Assembly: GCA_964494985.1 (NCBI GenBank)
Contig: CAZBUB010000022.1
Span: 1-41,744, forward strand
DNA: 41,744 bases
Source of the DNA: CAZBUB01 sp964494985
GTDB taxonomy: Bacteria; Desulfobacterota; Desulfovibrionia; Desulfovibrionales; Desulfothermaceae
Direction of reading: 5' to 3'
Each line of letters begins with the position of its first letter. Within the stretch, counting starts at the first letter, position 1. This document shows positions 14,529-23,202 of the stretch, piece after piece. The notes under the pieces are model-generated. The model was not told the DNA's origin, made no database searches, and saw nothing but the letters and a program-made list of their open reading frames with translations. Both the position numbers and the translations under genes were made by a program.

Positions 14529-16434
14529 AGGATATTTTGGGTGGAGCGGAAGAATCTTGCAGGTGGATCTGGACAGCAAAGAGATACAAAAGCTCCCCCT
14601 GCCGGAGGATTTGGCCCTCAAATTCATTGGCCAGTCCGGCGTGAATGCAGCCCTTCTCTACAGGCTTTGTCCGCCGAAGATAAGGCCATTTGATCCTAAA
14701 GCTCCCTTGATCTTGGGAGTAGGTCCCCTAGGTGGGACCCCGGCACCGTGTTCTGGGAGGTTTAGCGTGACCTTCAAGTCCCCTCTAACCGGCATATTTG
14801 CCGATTCCAACTGTGGCGGGCACTTCGGGCCAGAACTCAAGATGGCCGGCTTTGATCACTTGATTGTCACCGGTGCCTCAGATCACCCGGTATATCTGCT
14901 GATAGATAATGGTCAGATCGAGCTCAGAAGCGCAACAGAGCTATGGGGATTGAACACCAGCGAGACAGAGGAACACATCAAGAGCGAGCTCGGGGACAGG
15001 ACCTTTCAGATTGCCTGCATAGGTCCTGCCGGAGAAAGCCTGGTCCGGTTTGCGGCCATAATAGCCAATAAGGCCAGGGCAGCAGCTCGAGGCGGGCCGG
15101 GCGCAGTCATGGGGGCCAAAAAGCTCAAGGCCATTGCGGTCAGGGGAGATCTAGGGCTTAAAATCTGGGATCCGGCAGGATTTGAAACCGCCTGTCAGAA
15201 AGCGCAGCAGGCCATTGTTGAGGATCCCCTGTACTCCCAGGCCAGTACCTATGGGACCGCCTGCATTACCGGCATGGCCCAGGCCTTGGGTTTCCTGCCC
15301 ACCCGCAATTTCCAGGAATCCACTTTCGAAGGCGCATCCTGCATGTTCGGTGATGTTATTCAGAACAACTACTTGACCAGGCACAAGGGATGTTTCAATT
15401 GCCCGATCAGCTGCAGCAAGTATTGTACTGTTTCCAGCGGAGAATACAAAGGCACTGAGGGCGAGGGGCCGGAGTACGAAAGCATTACCGCATTTAGTGC
15501 TAAGTGCGGAAACAGTAATCTGCCCTCTGTGCTGCATGCCAACATGATCTGCAATAGGCTAGGGCTGGATACTATCAGCGCTGGCAGTACCATCGCCTGG
15601 GCTATGGAATGCTTTGAAAGGGGGATTTTGACCCAAGGGACTGCAGGTCTGGACCTGGCCTTTGGCAATCACCAGCAGATGAACGAGTTACTGTATCTGA
15701 TAGCGCATAGACAGGGGATTGGCGATATTTTGGCCAAAGGGGCCCTGCAGGCCTCAAGGCAAATAGGCGGAGAGGACTATGTGGTGCACAACAAGGGACT
15801 GGAGTATCCAGGAGTGGATGTCAGGGGGACCAAGGGGATGGCCCTGGGGTTTGCAGTGTCCCCCAGGGGCGGAGACCACCTTAAAGGACTCCCTTTGTTT
15901 GAGGTGGCCCCGGATGTCTATAACAAAGAGATGCAGCAGGAACTAGGCATCACGCCCGGGGGCTCGTATTGGCTGGAATACGAGGGTAAGCCCGAATTCA
16001 TGCGTTGGCACGAGGACTGGCACTGCGTGGTAGATTCTCTGGGGCTCTGCAAGCTGGAAGGCATCGCCATCAAGCCTCTATTTCCCAGGCACTTCCTGGA
16101 GCTCTTTCAGACAGCAACGGGGTGCAAACTGGATATAGAGGATCTGAGACGGGCCGGGGAGAGGATCTGGAACCTGGAGAGGGCCTTCAATGCAAGATTG
16201 GGGCTAGGCAAGAAGGAGGATATGCCTCCCAGCAGGATGCTAAAAGACCCTATCCGTACTGGTCCAGCCATGGGGGAGCTCCTGGAAGAGGAGAAGTTCA
16301 TGTCCATGCTTGAGGAGTACTATCGTCAGCGCGGAAGGGATCCGGACTCCGGGATTCCTGACTCTGAAAAACTGAAGGAGCTGGGTCTGGAGCAGATCTC
16401 AGTGTCTCAGTGTCAACCCAGCGTTTATTTTTAA
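14521..16434 (+). CDS. aor: Aldehyde:ferredoxin oxidoreductase family tungsto-enzyme
   Basis: This 637-residue protein has the AOR fold, which oxidises aldehydes to acids with tungstopterin and one 4Fe-4S cluster. It starts GYFGWSGRILQVDLDS, the family N terminus. Cluster ligands are C291-FN-C294-PIS-C298 and C510 in LGLCKLEG. Other typical blocks are AARGGPGAVMGAKKLKA and GVDVRGTKGMALGFAVSPRGGDH. The family also includes formaldehyde, glyceraldehyde-3-phosphate and benzoyl-CoA-reductase BamB relatives; the substrate cannot be read from the sequence. Overlap with the upstream ferredoxin gene indicates a two-subunit enzyme. Control by a cobalamin riboswitch is unexpected for this family and suggests a link to B12-dependent aldehyde or acyl metabolism. 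Confidence 0.93.
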   Translation: MSKGYFGWSGRILQVDLDSKEIQKLPLPEDLALKFIGQSGVNAALLYRLCPPKIRPFDPKAPLILGVGPLGGTPAPCSGRFSVTFKSPLTGIFADSNCGGHFGPELKMAGFDHLIVTGASDHPVYLLIDNGQIELRSATELWGLNTSETEEHIKSELGDRTFQIACIGPAGESLVRFAAIIANKARAAARGGPGAVMGAKKLKAIAVRGDLGLKIWDPAGFETACQKAQQAIVEDPLYSQASTYGTACITGMAQALGFLPTRNFQESTFEGASCMFGDVIQNNYLTRHKGCFNCPISCSKYCTVSSGEYKGTEGEGPEYESITAFSAKCGNSNLPSVLHANMICNRLGLDTISAGSTIAWAMECFERGILTQGTAGLDLAFGNHQQMNELLYLIAHRQGIGDILAKGALQASRQIGGEDYVVHNKGLEYPGVDVRGTKGMALGFAVSPRGGDHLKGLPLFEVAPDVYNKEMQQELGITPGGSYWLEYEGKPEFMRWHEDWHCVVDSLGLCKLEGIAIKPLFPRHFLELFQTATGCKLDIEDLRRAGERIWNLERAFNARLGLGKKEDMPPSRMLKDPIRTGPAMGELLEEEKFMSMLEEYYRQRGRDPDSGIPDSEKLKELGLEQISVSQCQPSVYF

Positions 16435-16702
16435 AAAAGCATGTGATGCGCCAGCTTCTGCTCGTGTGAAACAAGGGCATAACCCATGGATTTTTTCGTC
16501 GAACGTCCCTTTAAGCTCTGACTATCCAGCCAACCGAAGGCGCAGCCAAAGGCAGCGAAGCATCCCTACAGACTCGGTTGCCACCTTATAGCGCTTCGCC
16601 TCTCTCATTGAATGCTCGTGGCTGACACACTTTCCTCAAAAAAGGGCTCATGCAGCTCATATACTTTTCCTGGACCTGATTTGTCAAAGCATAAGCCTGC
16701 CT

Positions 16703-17836
16703 TTACTCAGAGTGCGGCCTTGGGGGCCTTTGCCTCACAAGCCCTGCCAGTTCCTCATGGCACAAGGGGCGTCCCAGCCTGCGCGCATACTCACGAACCC
16801 AGGCTGCGGTTTGCCGGACTGCTTCCTCGTCATAAGCACACTCCGGCTGCAGCCTTTGCAAGGCTCCTCGTATGGCTGCCCTGCCGCTTTTTTCCCCCCA
16901 GCCCAGGCGGCGCTCTGACTGGCTGACTCCGATTTGCTCCGGACTGAAGGGCTCGAACAGGGCTGGATCCTGCATGAGGCCCTGGACATGCAGGCCGCTT
17001 TCCGCGGCAAAGATGTCAGGGCCGCAGACAGGCTTTTGCCCTGGGATATTTATCCCGACCATGGCTGCCACTTCCTGGCAGAGCTCACGTATTCTGGGCA
17101 ACTGGAATTTCTCCAGATTCTGGCCCAGGCAGAGATAGGCGGCTACTTCCTCCAGCCTGGCAATACCGCAGCGTTCCCCCAGACCCAGGGTAGAAACGTC
17201 CGCCCAGGCTGCACCGCTTTCCAGGGCGCTGACTGCGTTGGCTGTGGCCATGCCCAGGTCGTTGTGGCAATGGACGGCCACTTCTCCAGGGAAGATATTG
17301 GATACCTCGCTCACCAGGACAGTTGTCCGGCTCGGGGTGAGGAGGCCCACGGTATCCGCAATCCGGATGCGATCCGCTCCTGCGGCAGCTGCTGTGCGGG
17401 TCAGGCTGATAAGCTGCTTCAGCTCAGCCCGGGAGGCATCCTCCAGGCCAATGCAGATCAGCTCCAACCCCAGATCCCGGCCGACTTGGATAATACTGCC
17501 CACGGACTCCAGGACTGCTTCCGGTCTGCGGCCCAGGCGCGCAGAGCTGTGCCTGCTGGAGGCAGGAATACCGATGGTGACCCGGGAAATGCCCAGCCGG
17601 GCTGCCCACAAGAGATCTTCCGCCTTCATCCGGCACCACAGGCTCAAGGGCGGCAACAGGGGCAGCTTTTGAGCCTGCTGCAGCAAAGCTGGAAGATCCT
17701 GCTTGCCCGCCCAGCCGATCTCTATTTCGCCTACTCCGGTTGGGGCCAGCATCTCCAGAATCCGCAGGCAGTCCTGCAGACTGAAGGACACCCCATAGGC
17801 CTGGGCCCCTTCCCTTAAAGTGGAATCGATGAGCAT
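16703..17836 (-). CDS. nifV: Homocitrate synthase
   Basis: This 377-residue enzyme condenses acetyl-CoA and 2-oxoglutarate to homocitrate, the organic ligand of FeMo-co. It belongs to the DRE-TIM metallolyase family. DSTLREGAQ at the N terminus provides the DxTLREG motif; VHCHNDLGMATANA provides the metal-binding HxH; and STLGLGERCGIARLEEV is the GERxGNA-type loop. The ATG at 17836 has AAGGAGGGGAC upstream. It is divergent from nifH with a 367-base shared control region. Together with the nif context, assignment as NifV rather than a lysine- or leucine-pathway synthase is secure, although 2-isopropylmalate synthase-like paralogues exist. Confidence 0.93.
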   Translation of the reverse strand: MLIDSTLREGAQAYGVSFSLQDCLRILEMLAPTGVGEIEIGWAGKQDLPALLQQAQKLPLLPPLSLWCRMKAEDLLWAARLGISRVTIGIPASSRHSSARLGRRPEAVLESVGSIIQVGRDLGLELICIGLEDASRAELKQLISLTRTAAAAGADRIRIADTVGLLTPSRTTVLVSEVSNIFPGEVAVHCHNDLGMATANAVSALESGAAWADVSTLGLGERCGIARLEEVAAYLCLGQNLEKFQLPRIRELCQEVAAMVGINIPGQKPVCGPDIFAAESGLHVQGLMQDPALFEPFSPEQIGVSQSERRLGWGEKSGRAAIRGALQRLQPECAYDEEAVRQTAAWVREYARRLGRPLCHEELAGLVRQRPPRPHSE

Positions 17837-18203
17837 GTCCCCTCCTTATAGCTCAACAGCAAGACATTTATCTCAAAACGCAATCTGCAGCATGCAAGAA
17901 TCGGGCGCTGCAGTGCGGACTCGCTGCACTGAGCGAATCTTGGCGGGGCAGGGATCCCAGGGAATAGAGGCGCTGGGAGCAGCTGTTATTGCCTCTGGGT
18001 GATCGCAGAGTTGACCTTGACGTACGCAGCTACGATTTTGTCTGCAAAGCCTACCATTTTGTAGCTTGCCCTGTGCTGGCCGCAAGGCAGCCAGGCCGCC
18101 AATGCCCCTGCAGCCTGCTGATTTCCCTTTTGCCTTCCTGTGGCACGTTCCTTGCCATGAAAGGGCCATGGACGAAATTCAAACCAGGATCAGGAGGCAA
18201 AAA
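17837..18203. other. nifV-nifH divergent control region
   Basis: This 367-base intergenic region holds a sigma-54 promoter toward nifH (18141-18155). An imperfect inverted repeat lies at 17906-17935, in which CGCT and CAGTG pair with CACTG and AGCG. I looked for the NifA upstream activator TGT-N10-ACA and found no exact copy; the nearest, TGTCTGCAAAGCCTACC at about 18040, misses by one base of spacing and sequence. Confidence 0.6.
18141..18155 (+). promoter_or_regulatory. Sigma-54 (-24/-12) promoter of the nif operon
   Basis: TGGCACGTTCCTTGC matches the consensus TGGCACG-N4-TTGC exactly. It lies 49 bases before the nifH ATG, giving a short leader that contains the AGGAGG ribosome binding site at 18192-18197. 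NifA, encoded at the other end of the cluster, is the expected activator. Confidence 0.9.
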
Positions 18204-19034
18204 ATGCGCAAGATCGCTATTTACGGCAAGGGCGGCATCGGCAAATCCACAACTACCCAGAACACAGTAGCCGGCCTGGCAGAGATGGGCCGCAAGGTCA
18301 TGGTCGTGGGCTGCGATCCCAAAGCGGATTCCACCCGTTTGCTGTTGGGTGGCCTGAGCCAGAAGTCGGTTTTGGACACCCTACGCGAAGAAGGCGAAGA
18401 CGTGGAGCTGGATGATATCCGGATCCCTGGCTACGGCAACAGCTTCTGCGTGGAATCCGGGGGGCCAGAACCTGGAGTGGGCTGCGCTGGCCGGGGCATC
18501 ATCACTTCCATCAATATGCTGGAGTCCTTGGGGGCCTATGAGGAAAGTCAGAATCTGGACTACGCCTTCTACGATGTGCTGGGAGATGTGGTCTGCGGCG
18601 GCTTTGCCATGCCCATCCGGGACGGCAAGGCCCAGGAAATCTATATTGTCTGCTCCGGGGAGATGATGGCCATGTATGCGGCCAACAACATTTGCAAAGG
18701 CATCCAGAAGTATGCAGAGACTGGAGGGGTGCGTCTGGCAGGGCTGATCTGCAACAGCCGCAACGTGGACAATGAGGAAGAAATGATCGCTGAGCTGGCC
18801 CACAGGCTGGGAACCAGGATGATCTATTTTGTGCCCCGGGACAACATGGTCCAGAAAGCGGAGATCAATCGACGCACGGTTATCGATTACGCCCCGGAGC
18901 ATCCCCAGGCGGATCACTACCGCAACTTGGCCCAGGCCATAGATGACAACCAGGATTTTGCGATCCCTACTCCCCTGGAGATCGAGGATCTGGAACAGCT
19001 GTTGCTGGAATACGGGATCCTGGAAATAGCTTGA
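18204..19034 (+). CDS. nifH: Nitrogenase iron protein
   Basis: This is the 276-residue dinitrogenase reductase, a homodimer that hydrolyses ATP and donates electrons to the MoFe protein. It has P-loop GKGGIGKST (8-16), switch residues in GCDPKADST, cluster ligands C94 (GVGCAGRGI) and C131 (LGDVVCGGF), and R97, the Arg that DraT modifies in some bacteria. It ends at the standard length without the long C-terminal tail of Azotobacter types. The ATG at 18204 follows AGGAGG by six bases; an upstream frame to 18066 is not part of the gene. It is the first gene of the operon, followed by a hairpin and nifI1. Confidence 0.98.
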   Translation: MRKIAIYGKGGIGKSTTTQNTVAGLAEMGRKVMVVGCDPKADSTRLLLGGLSQKSVLDTLREEGEDVELDDIRIPGYGNSFCVESGGPEPGVGCAGRGIITSINMLESLGAYEESQNLDYAFYDVLGDVVCGGFAMPIRDGKAQEIYIVCSGEMMAMYAANNICKGIQKYAETGGVRLAGLICNSRNVDNEEEMIAELAHRLGTRMIYFVPRDNMVQKAEINRRTVIDYAPEHPQADHYRNLAQAIDDNQDFAIPTPLEIEDLEQLLLEYGILEIA

Positions 19035-19037
19035 TTG

Positions 19038-19064
19038 GGCATGCTGCTGGGAGCAAAGCATGCC
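19038..19064 (+). other. Hairpin downstream of nifH
   Basis: GGCATGC and GCATGCC form a perfect 7-base stem with a 13-base loop, starting 4 bases after the nifH stop. No T run follows, so it is more likely an RNA-processing or stabilising stem-loop that sets nifH mRNA above the rest of the operon than a full terminator. Confidence 0.55.
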
Positions 19065-19167
19065 GTGCTAAGACAGAACATAAGGCTTGAGGCAGAGCTC
19101 CAAATGCAACCAAACTTGCTAGAGCAAAAGGCTGGGCCAAAACCCGCGAGTTATGAAGGAGTGAATT

Positions 19168-19491
19168 ATGATCATGGTCAAGGCCATTGTCAGGCCGGAA
19201 AAGAGCGCATCAGTCATGCAGGCCCTTTTTGAAGCCGGATATCCGGCTGTGACCAAGCTGGAAGTGGCCGGAAGGGGCAAGCAGAGGGGGTTGAAGCTGG
19301 GAGAGGTGGTGTATGATGAGCTGCCCAAGGAGCTGCTCATAGTGGTGGTGCCTGATGCTGACAAGGATTATGTGCTGGAGGCGATCATGGGCAGCGCCCG
19401 GGTGGGCCAGGGCTCTTTCGGAGACGGCAAGGTGTTCGTAACCCCAGTGAACGAGGTGTACACAGTCAGCTCAGGGGTCAAGGAGGCCTGA
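19168..19491 (+). CDS. nifI1: PII-like nitrogenase regulator NifI1
   Basis: This 107-residue GlnB-family protein is of the NifI1 type, encoded between nifH and nifD. It has the PII ferredoxin-like fold: MIMVKAIVRPEKSASVMQAL, a T-loop region around GRGKQRGLKLGEVVYDELPK, and the C-terminal GDGKVFVTPVNEVYTV block. It lacks the uridylylation Tyr context of GlnB. With NifI2 it forms a complex that binds dinitrogenase and shuts it off when 2-oxoglutarate falls after ammonium addition, as shown for Methanococcus. The ATG at 19168 follows GAAGGAG by seven bases. This arrangement is typical of archaea, clostridia and sulfate-reducing bacteria. Confidence 0.95.
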   Translation: MIMVKAIVRPEKSASVMQALFEAGYPAVTKLEVAGRGKQRGLKLGEVVYDELPKELLIVVVPDADKDYVLEAIMGSARVGQGSFGDGKVFVTPVNEVYTVSSGVKEA

Positions 19492-19534
19492 TCCGAAAAA
19501 AAGCAGTGCAGACAACTTTAACTACGGAGGGTCT

Positions 19535-19945
19535 ATGCAGGAAGTAATGGCCATAATCCGCCAAAATCGGATCAATCAGACAAAAAAGGCCTTGGCTGAG
19601 GCAGGCTTTGCCGCGATGACCGCGGCCAAGGCCCAGGGCCGCGGGCGGCGCTCGGTGGAGTTCCAGTTCCTGGAGGCTGTCACCGAGCATCCGGATATCA
19701 GCCCGGATATACTGCCCACCCTGTCCCAGGGCGGGCGCTTGATCCCCAAGCGGCTGGTGGATGTGGTGATCCCTGATAGCAGGGTGCAGGAAGTGGTGCA
19801 GATCATTATAGATGCCAGTCAAACCGGAGAGCCTGGAGATGGCAAGATCTTTGTGTTGCCTGTCAGCGAAGCGCTCCGGGTGCGCACAGGAGAAAGAAAC
19901 GAAGCAGCCATAGATGAAATGCAGGTGGCTAAGGAGGTCCTATGA
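19535..19945 (+). CDS. nifI2: PII-like nitrogenase regulator NifI2
   Basis: This is a 136-residue GlnB-family protein with the longer T-loop of NifI2. It starts MQEVMAIIRQNRINQTKKAL and has the NifI2-typical insertion LEAVTEHPDISPDILPTL in the T-loop. It ends GDGKIFVLPVSEALRVRTGE plus a short acidic tail. It works with NifI1 as the 2-oxoglutarate- and ATP-sensing switch for the MoFe protein. The stop overlaps the nifD ATG by four bases (19942-19945), so the two are translationally coupled. The start has GGAGG upstream at about 19527. Confidence 0.95.
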   Translation: MQEVMAIIRQNRINQTKKALAEAGFAAMTAAKAQGRGRRSVEFQFLEAVTEHPDISPDILPTLSQGGRLIPKRLVDVVIPDSRVQEVVQIIIDASQTGEPGDGKIFVLPVSEALRVRTGERNEAAIDEMQVAKEVL

Positions 19946-21573
19946 GCAAGTTGAAAACTGACCCCAAGCTTGATCTCCAGGCCTGGGTGGAGGAAGTTAC
20001 CAGTTTGTATCCTCCCAAGGTGGCCAAAAAAAGGCGCAGGCATATGCTGGTCCGCGAGGAAGGGTCCCAGGCCTGCGAGCAGCAGATCGAGGCCAACGTG
20101 CGAACTGTGCCTGGGATAATTTCCCAGCGGGGCTGTTGCTACGCCGGGTGCAAAGGGGTGGTCATCGGACCCTACGGGGACATGGTGCATATCGTCCACG
20201 GCCCAGTGGGCTGCTCTTTTTACGCCTGGCTGACCCGGCGCAACCTGTACCGGCCCAAGGATGACGGAGATGCCAACTACATGCAGTACTGCTTTACCAC
20301 GGACATGCAGGACCAGGATATCATCTTCGGCGGGGAGAAAAAGCTGCGTCAGGCCATTCAAGAGGCGGTGGACATCTTTGCTCCCCAGGCCATCACGGTG
20401 CACGCCACGTGTCCGGTGGGCCTGATCGGGGACGATATCCAGAGCGTGGCCAAGGAGATGAGCGCCAAGACCGGGGTGCAGATAGCTGCCTTCAACTGCG
20501 AAGGCTACAAGGGCGTTTCCCAGTCAGCAGGCCACCACATCGCCAACAACAAACTGGCTACTGAATTTGTGGGCAGCAGGGATGCAGAGCTGCCCAGCCC
20601 GTCGGTGAATATCCTGGGAGAGTACAACATCGGCGGAGATGCCTGGGAGATCGAGCGGGTTTTCAATAAATGCGGGATCAATGTGGCCTCTACCTTTTCC
20701 GGGGACGGGCACTACAAAGATATGTGCCAGGCCCATAACGCGGACTTGAACCTGGTCATGTGTCACCGCTCCATCAACTACCTGGCTGAAATGATGGACA
20801 CCCAGTACGGCATCCCCTGGATCAAGGTTAACTTCATCGGGGTCAAGGCCATGTCCAAGTCCTTGCGCAAGATAGCCCGCTATTTTGAGCAACAGGAGCT
20901 GACCCAGCGCATCGAAGAGGTCATTGCTGAGGAGGAGCTCGCTGCTGAAAAGGGGATTGAGCCCTATCTGCCCAGGCTGCAGGGCAAAAGCGTGATGCTT
21001 TTTGTCGGCGGCTCCCGGTCCCATCATTACCAGGATCTATTCCGGGATCTGGGTATGGAGCCTATTGTGGCCGGATATGAGTTTGCCCACCGCGACGACT
21101 ACGAGGGCAGGCATATCCTACCCTCCATCCGGGTGGATGCGGACAACAAGAACATCGAGGAGATTACTGTGGAGCCCGACCCAGAGCGCTACCTGCCCAG
21201 GGTGGATGCAGAATACAGGCAGCGCTTGGAACAGGAAGGGGTCCTGCATACCTACCAGGGGATGCTGCCTGATATGGAGCAAGGGACCCTGGTGGTGGAC
21301 GACATAAGCCACGCAGAGCTGGAGCAGCTTATACTGCGCCTGAAACCTGACCTGGTTTGCTCCGGAATCAAGGACAAGTACGTGATCGAAAAGTTCGGAG
21401 TGCCCTGCAAGCAGCTGCACAACTACGACTACTCCGGACCTTACGCCGGATATGCGGGGGCGGTGAGCTTCGCCCAGGAGATCGACATGATGGTGCACAA
21501 CCCAGCCTGGAAGCTGCTTAAGGCACCGTGGAAGGACAAACCCAGCCTGAGGCCGGAGCTAAATTTCAGCTAA
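19942..21573 (+). CDS. nifD: Nitrogenase MoFe protein alpha chain
   Basis: This is the 543-residue alpha subunit of Mo nitrogenase, carrying FeMo-co. P-cluster ligands C65, C91 and C157 correspond to Azotobacter C62, C88 and C154. The FeMo-co ligands C274 (VMCHRS) and H493 (QLHNYDYSG) are present, as are Q194 and H198 in SQSAGHHIAN. The Val in GCKGVVIGP fits Mo rather than alternative nitrogenases. An insertion of about 50 residues (roughly 385-440) makes it longer than Azotobacter NifD and marks the Clostridium/Desulfovibrio/archaeal group. The start overlaps nifI2 and has AAGGAGG upstream. Confidence 0.98.
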   Translation: MSKLKTDPKLDLQAWVEEVTSLYPPKVAKKRRRHMLVREEGSQACEQQIEANVRTVPGIISQRGCCYAGCKGVVIGPYGDMVHIVHGPVGCSFYAWLTRRNLYRPKDDGDANYMQYCFTTDMQDQDIIFGGEKKLRQAIQEAVDIFAPQAITVHATCPVGLIGDDIQSVAKEMSAKTGVQIAAFNCEGYKGVSQSAGHHIANNKLATEFVGSRDAELPSPSVNILGEYNIGGDAWEIERVFNKCGINVASTFSGDGHYKDMCQAHNADLNLVMCHRSINYLAEMMDTQYGIPWIKVNFIGVKAMSKSLRKIARYFEQQELTQRIEEVIAEEELAAEKGIEPYLPRLQGKSVMLFVGGSRSHHYQDLFRDLGMEPIVAGYEFAHRDDYEGRHILPSIRVDADNKNIEEITVEPDPERYLPRVDAEYRQRLEQEGVLHTYQGMLPDMEQGTLVVDDISHAELEQLILRLKPDLVCSGIKDKYVIEKFGVPCKQLHNYDYSGPYAGYAGAVSFAQEIDMMVHNPAWKLLKAPWKDKPSLRPELNFS

Positions 21574-21650
21574 AGGCCCAGTCCCTGTTTTGAGTCGAGC
21601 CGTTTCGGCCTGCAGGGTACAGGACTGCAAAAGCATTGGAGAGAATAACT

Positions 21651-23024
21651 ATGCTGGACCATACTCCGAAGGAAAAGACTGTGGAGCGCAAGGCTCTGCG
21701 CATCAACCCAGCCAAGACCTGCCAGCCCATCGGGGCCATGTACGCAGCCCTGGGGCTGCACGGCTGCCTGCCCCACAGCCACGGCAGCCAGGGCTGCTGC
21801 GCCTATCATCGCAGCCATCTGACCCGGCACTACAAGGAGCCGGTCATGGCTAGCACCAGCTCCTTCACAGAAGGGGCCAGTGTGTTCGGAGGCGGCCCCA
21901 ACCTACGCCAGGCCCTGAAGACCATCTTCCAGGTCTACGATCCGGATATTGTGGCTGTGCACACCACTTGCCTGTCCGAGACCATTGGCGACGATATCCC
22001 GACCATTGCCAAAAAGGCCATGGAGGATGGAACCGTGCCCCAGGGCAAGTTGGTCATCCACTGCAACACACCCAGTTATGTGGGCTCCCATGTGACCGGG
22101 TTCTCCAACATGACCGCGGGCATGGCTTATTATCTGGCGGAAAAAGGCCCTGGCACAGGCAGGCTCAATGTCCTGCCAGGGTATGTGGAGCCAGCGGATA
22201 TGCGGCACATTAAGCGTTTGCTGGAGGTGATGGGCATCCCAGGCATTGTTTTTCCAGACACCTCCAATGTCCTGGAGACCCCCATGACTGGAGAATATGC
22301 CATGTATCCCCAGGGCGGAACCAGGATCCAGGATCTCAAAGCCAGTGGCAGCAGCAAGCACACCCTGGCCCTGGGCCCCTATGCCTCGGAGCAGGCAGCC
22401 AAGGTTTTGGAAAAGAAGTGCTCAGTGCCGTTTTCCAGCCTGGATGTGCCCATCGGGGTGCAGGCCACGGACCGCTTTATCCTGGCCCTGTCCGAGACCG
22501 CTGGCGCGCCGGTGCCTGAGGTCCTGAGTGCTGAGAGGGGGAAGCTGTTGGATATGATGACCGACTACCAGCAGGTCCTGTACGGCAGGCGGGTGGCCCT
22601 GTGGGGGGATCCTGATCTGGTGCTGCCCATGGCCGAGTTTGTCCTGGACTGCGGCATGGCTCCGGTGATCGCGCTGACCGGAACCCCGGGCAAGGCCTTT
22701 GAACGGCGCATGGCCAGGCTCCTGGAAGGGGTCCAGTTTGACTGGACAGCCAAGGCCAGCCAGGACCTGTTCGAGCTGCACCAGCTGGTCAAGGCAGATC
22801 CTGTGGATCTGCTCCTGGGCAACACCTATGGCAAGTACATCGCCCGGGCTGAGGATATCCCGCTGGTGCGTTTCGGCTTCCCTATCCTGGACCGGGTGGG
22901 GCACAGCCATTTTCCCAAGGTGGGCTACCGGGGCGGGATGCATATCCTGGCCCAGATCATCAATACCCTTTTGGATCGGCAGGACCGGGATGCTCCAGAG
23001 GAGCGCTTTGAGCTGGTCATGTAA
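21651..23024 (+). CDS. nifK: Nitrogenase MoFe protein beta chain
   Basis: This is the 457-residue beta subunit of Mo nitrogenase. P-cluster ligands are seen in TCQPIGAMYAA, GSQGCCAYHR and HTTCLSETIGDD, with the Ser-containing TPSYVGSHVTGF block. It is short at the N terminus compared with Azotobacter NifK, as usual where NifD carries the insertion. The ATG at 21651 with GGAG at 21638-21641 is chosen; an in-frame TTG at 21636 would add five residues. It follows nifD by 77 bases and is separated from nifE by 178 bases without a gene. Confidence 0.98.
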   Translation: MLDHTPKEKTVERKALRINPAKTCQPIGAMYAALGLHGCLPHSHGSQGCCAYHRSHLTRHYKEPVMASTSSFTEGASVFGGGPNLRQALKTIFQVYDPDIVAVHTTCLSETIGDDIPTIAKKAMEDGTVPQGKLVIHCNTPSYVGSHVTGFSNMTAGMAYYLAEKGPGTGRLNVLPGYVEPADMRHIKRLLEVMGIPGIVFPDTSNVLETPMTGEYAMYPQGGTRIQDLKASGSSKHTLALGPYASEQAAKVLEKKCSVPFSSLDVPIGVQATDRFILALSETAGAPVPEVLSAERGKLLDMMTDYQQVLYGRRVALWGDPDLVLPMAEFVLDCGMAPVIALTGTPGKAFERRMARLLEGVQFDWTAKASQDLFELHQLVKADPVDLLLGNTYGKYIARAEDIPLVRFGFPILDRVGHSHFPKVGYRGGMHILAQIINTLLDRQDRDAPEERFELVM

Positions 23025-23202
23025 AGGACATGCAAGTTGTCAGAGTCACCTCTGGCTGCAGACGTCCAGTCTGATCAAGAAAGGGCTTTTGTTAGCTATC
23101 AAAAACGTACCTGTTCACCAGGTTCAGGGGTTCTTCCTCGGTAAAGCTTATCCAGGCACAGGAAGGAGATGGTGAATAACTACTCAAAAACAGGGAAAGA
23201 CT

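Noticed and set aside
18040..18060. Possible NifA site TGTCTGCAAAGCCTACC
   Set aside because: It fails TGT-N10-ACA in both spacing and the last half-site, so I did not call it.
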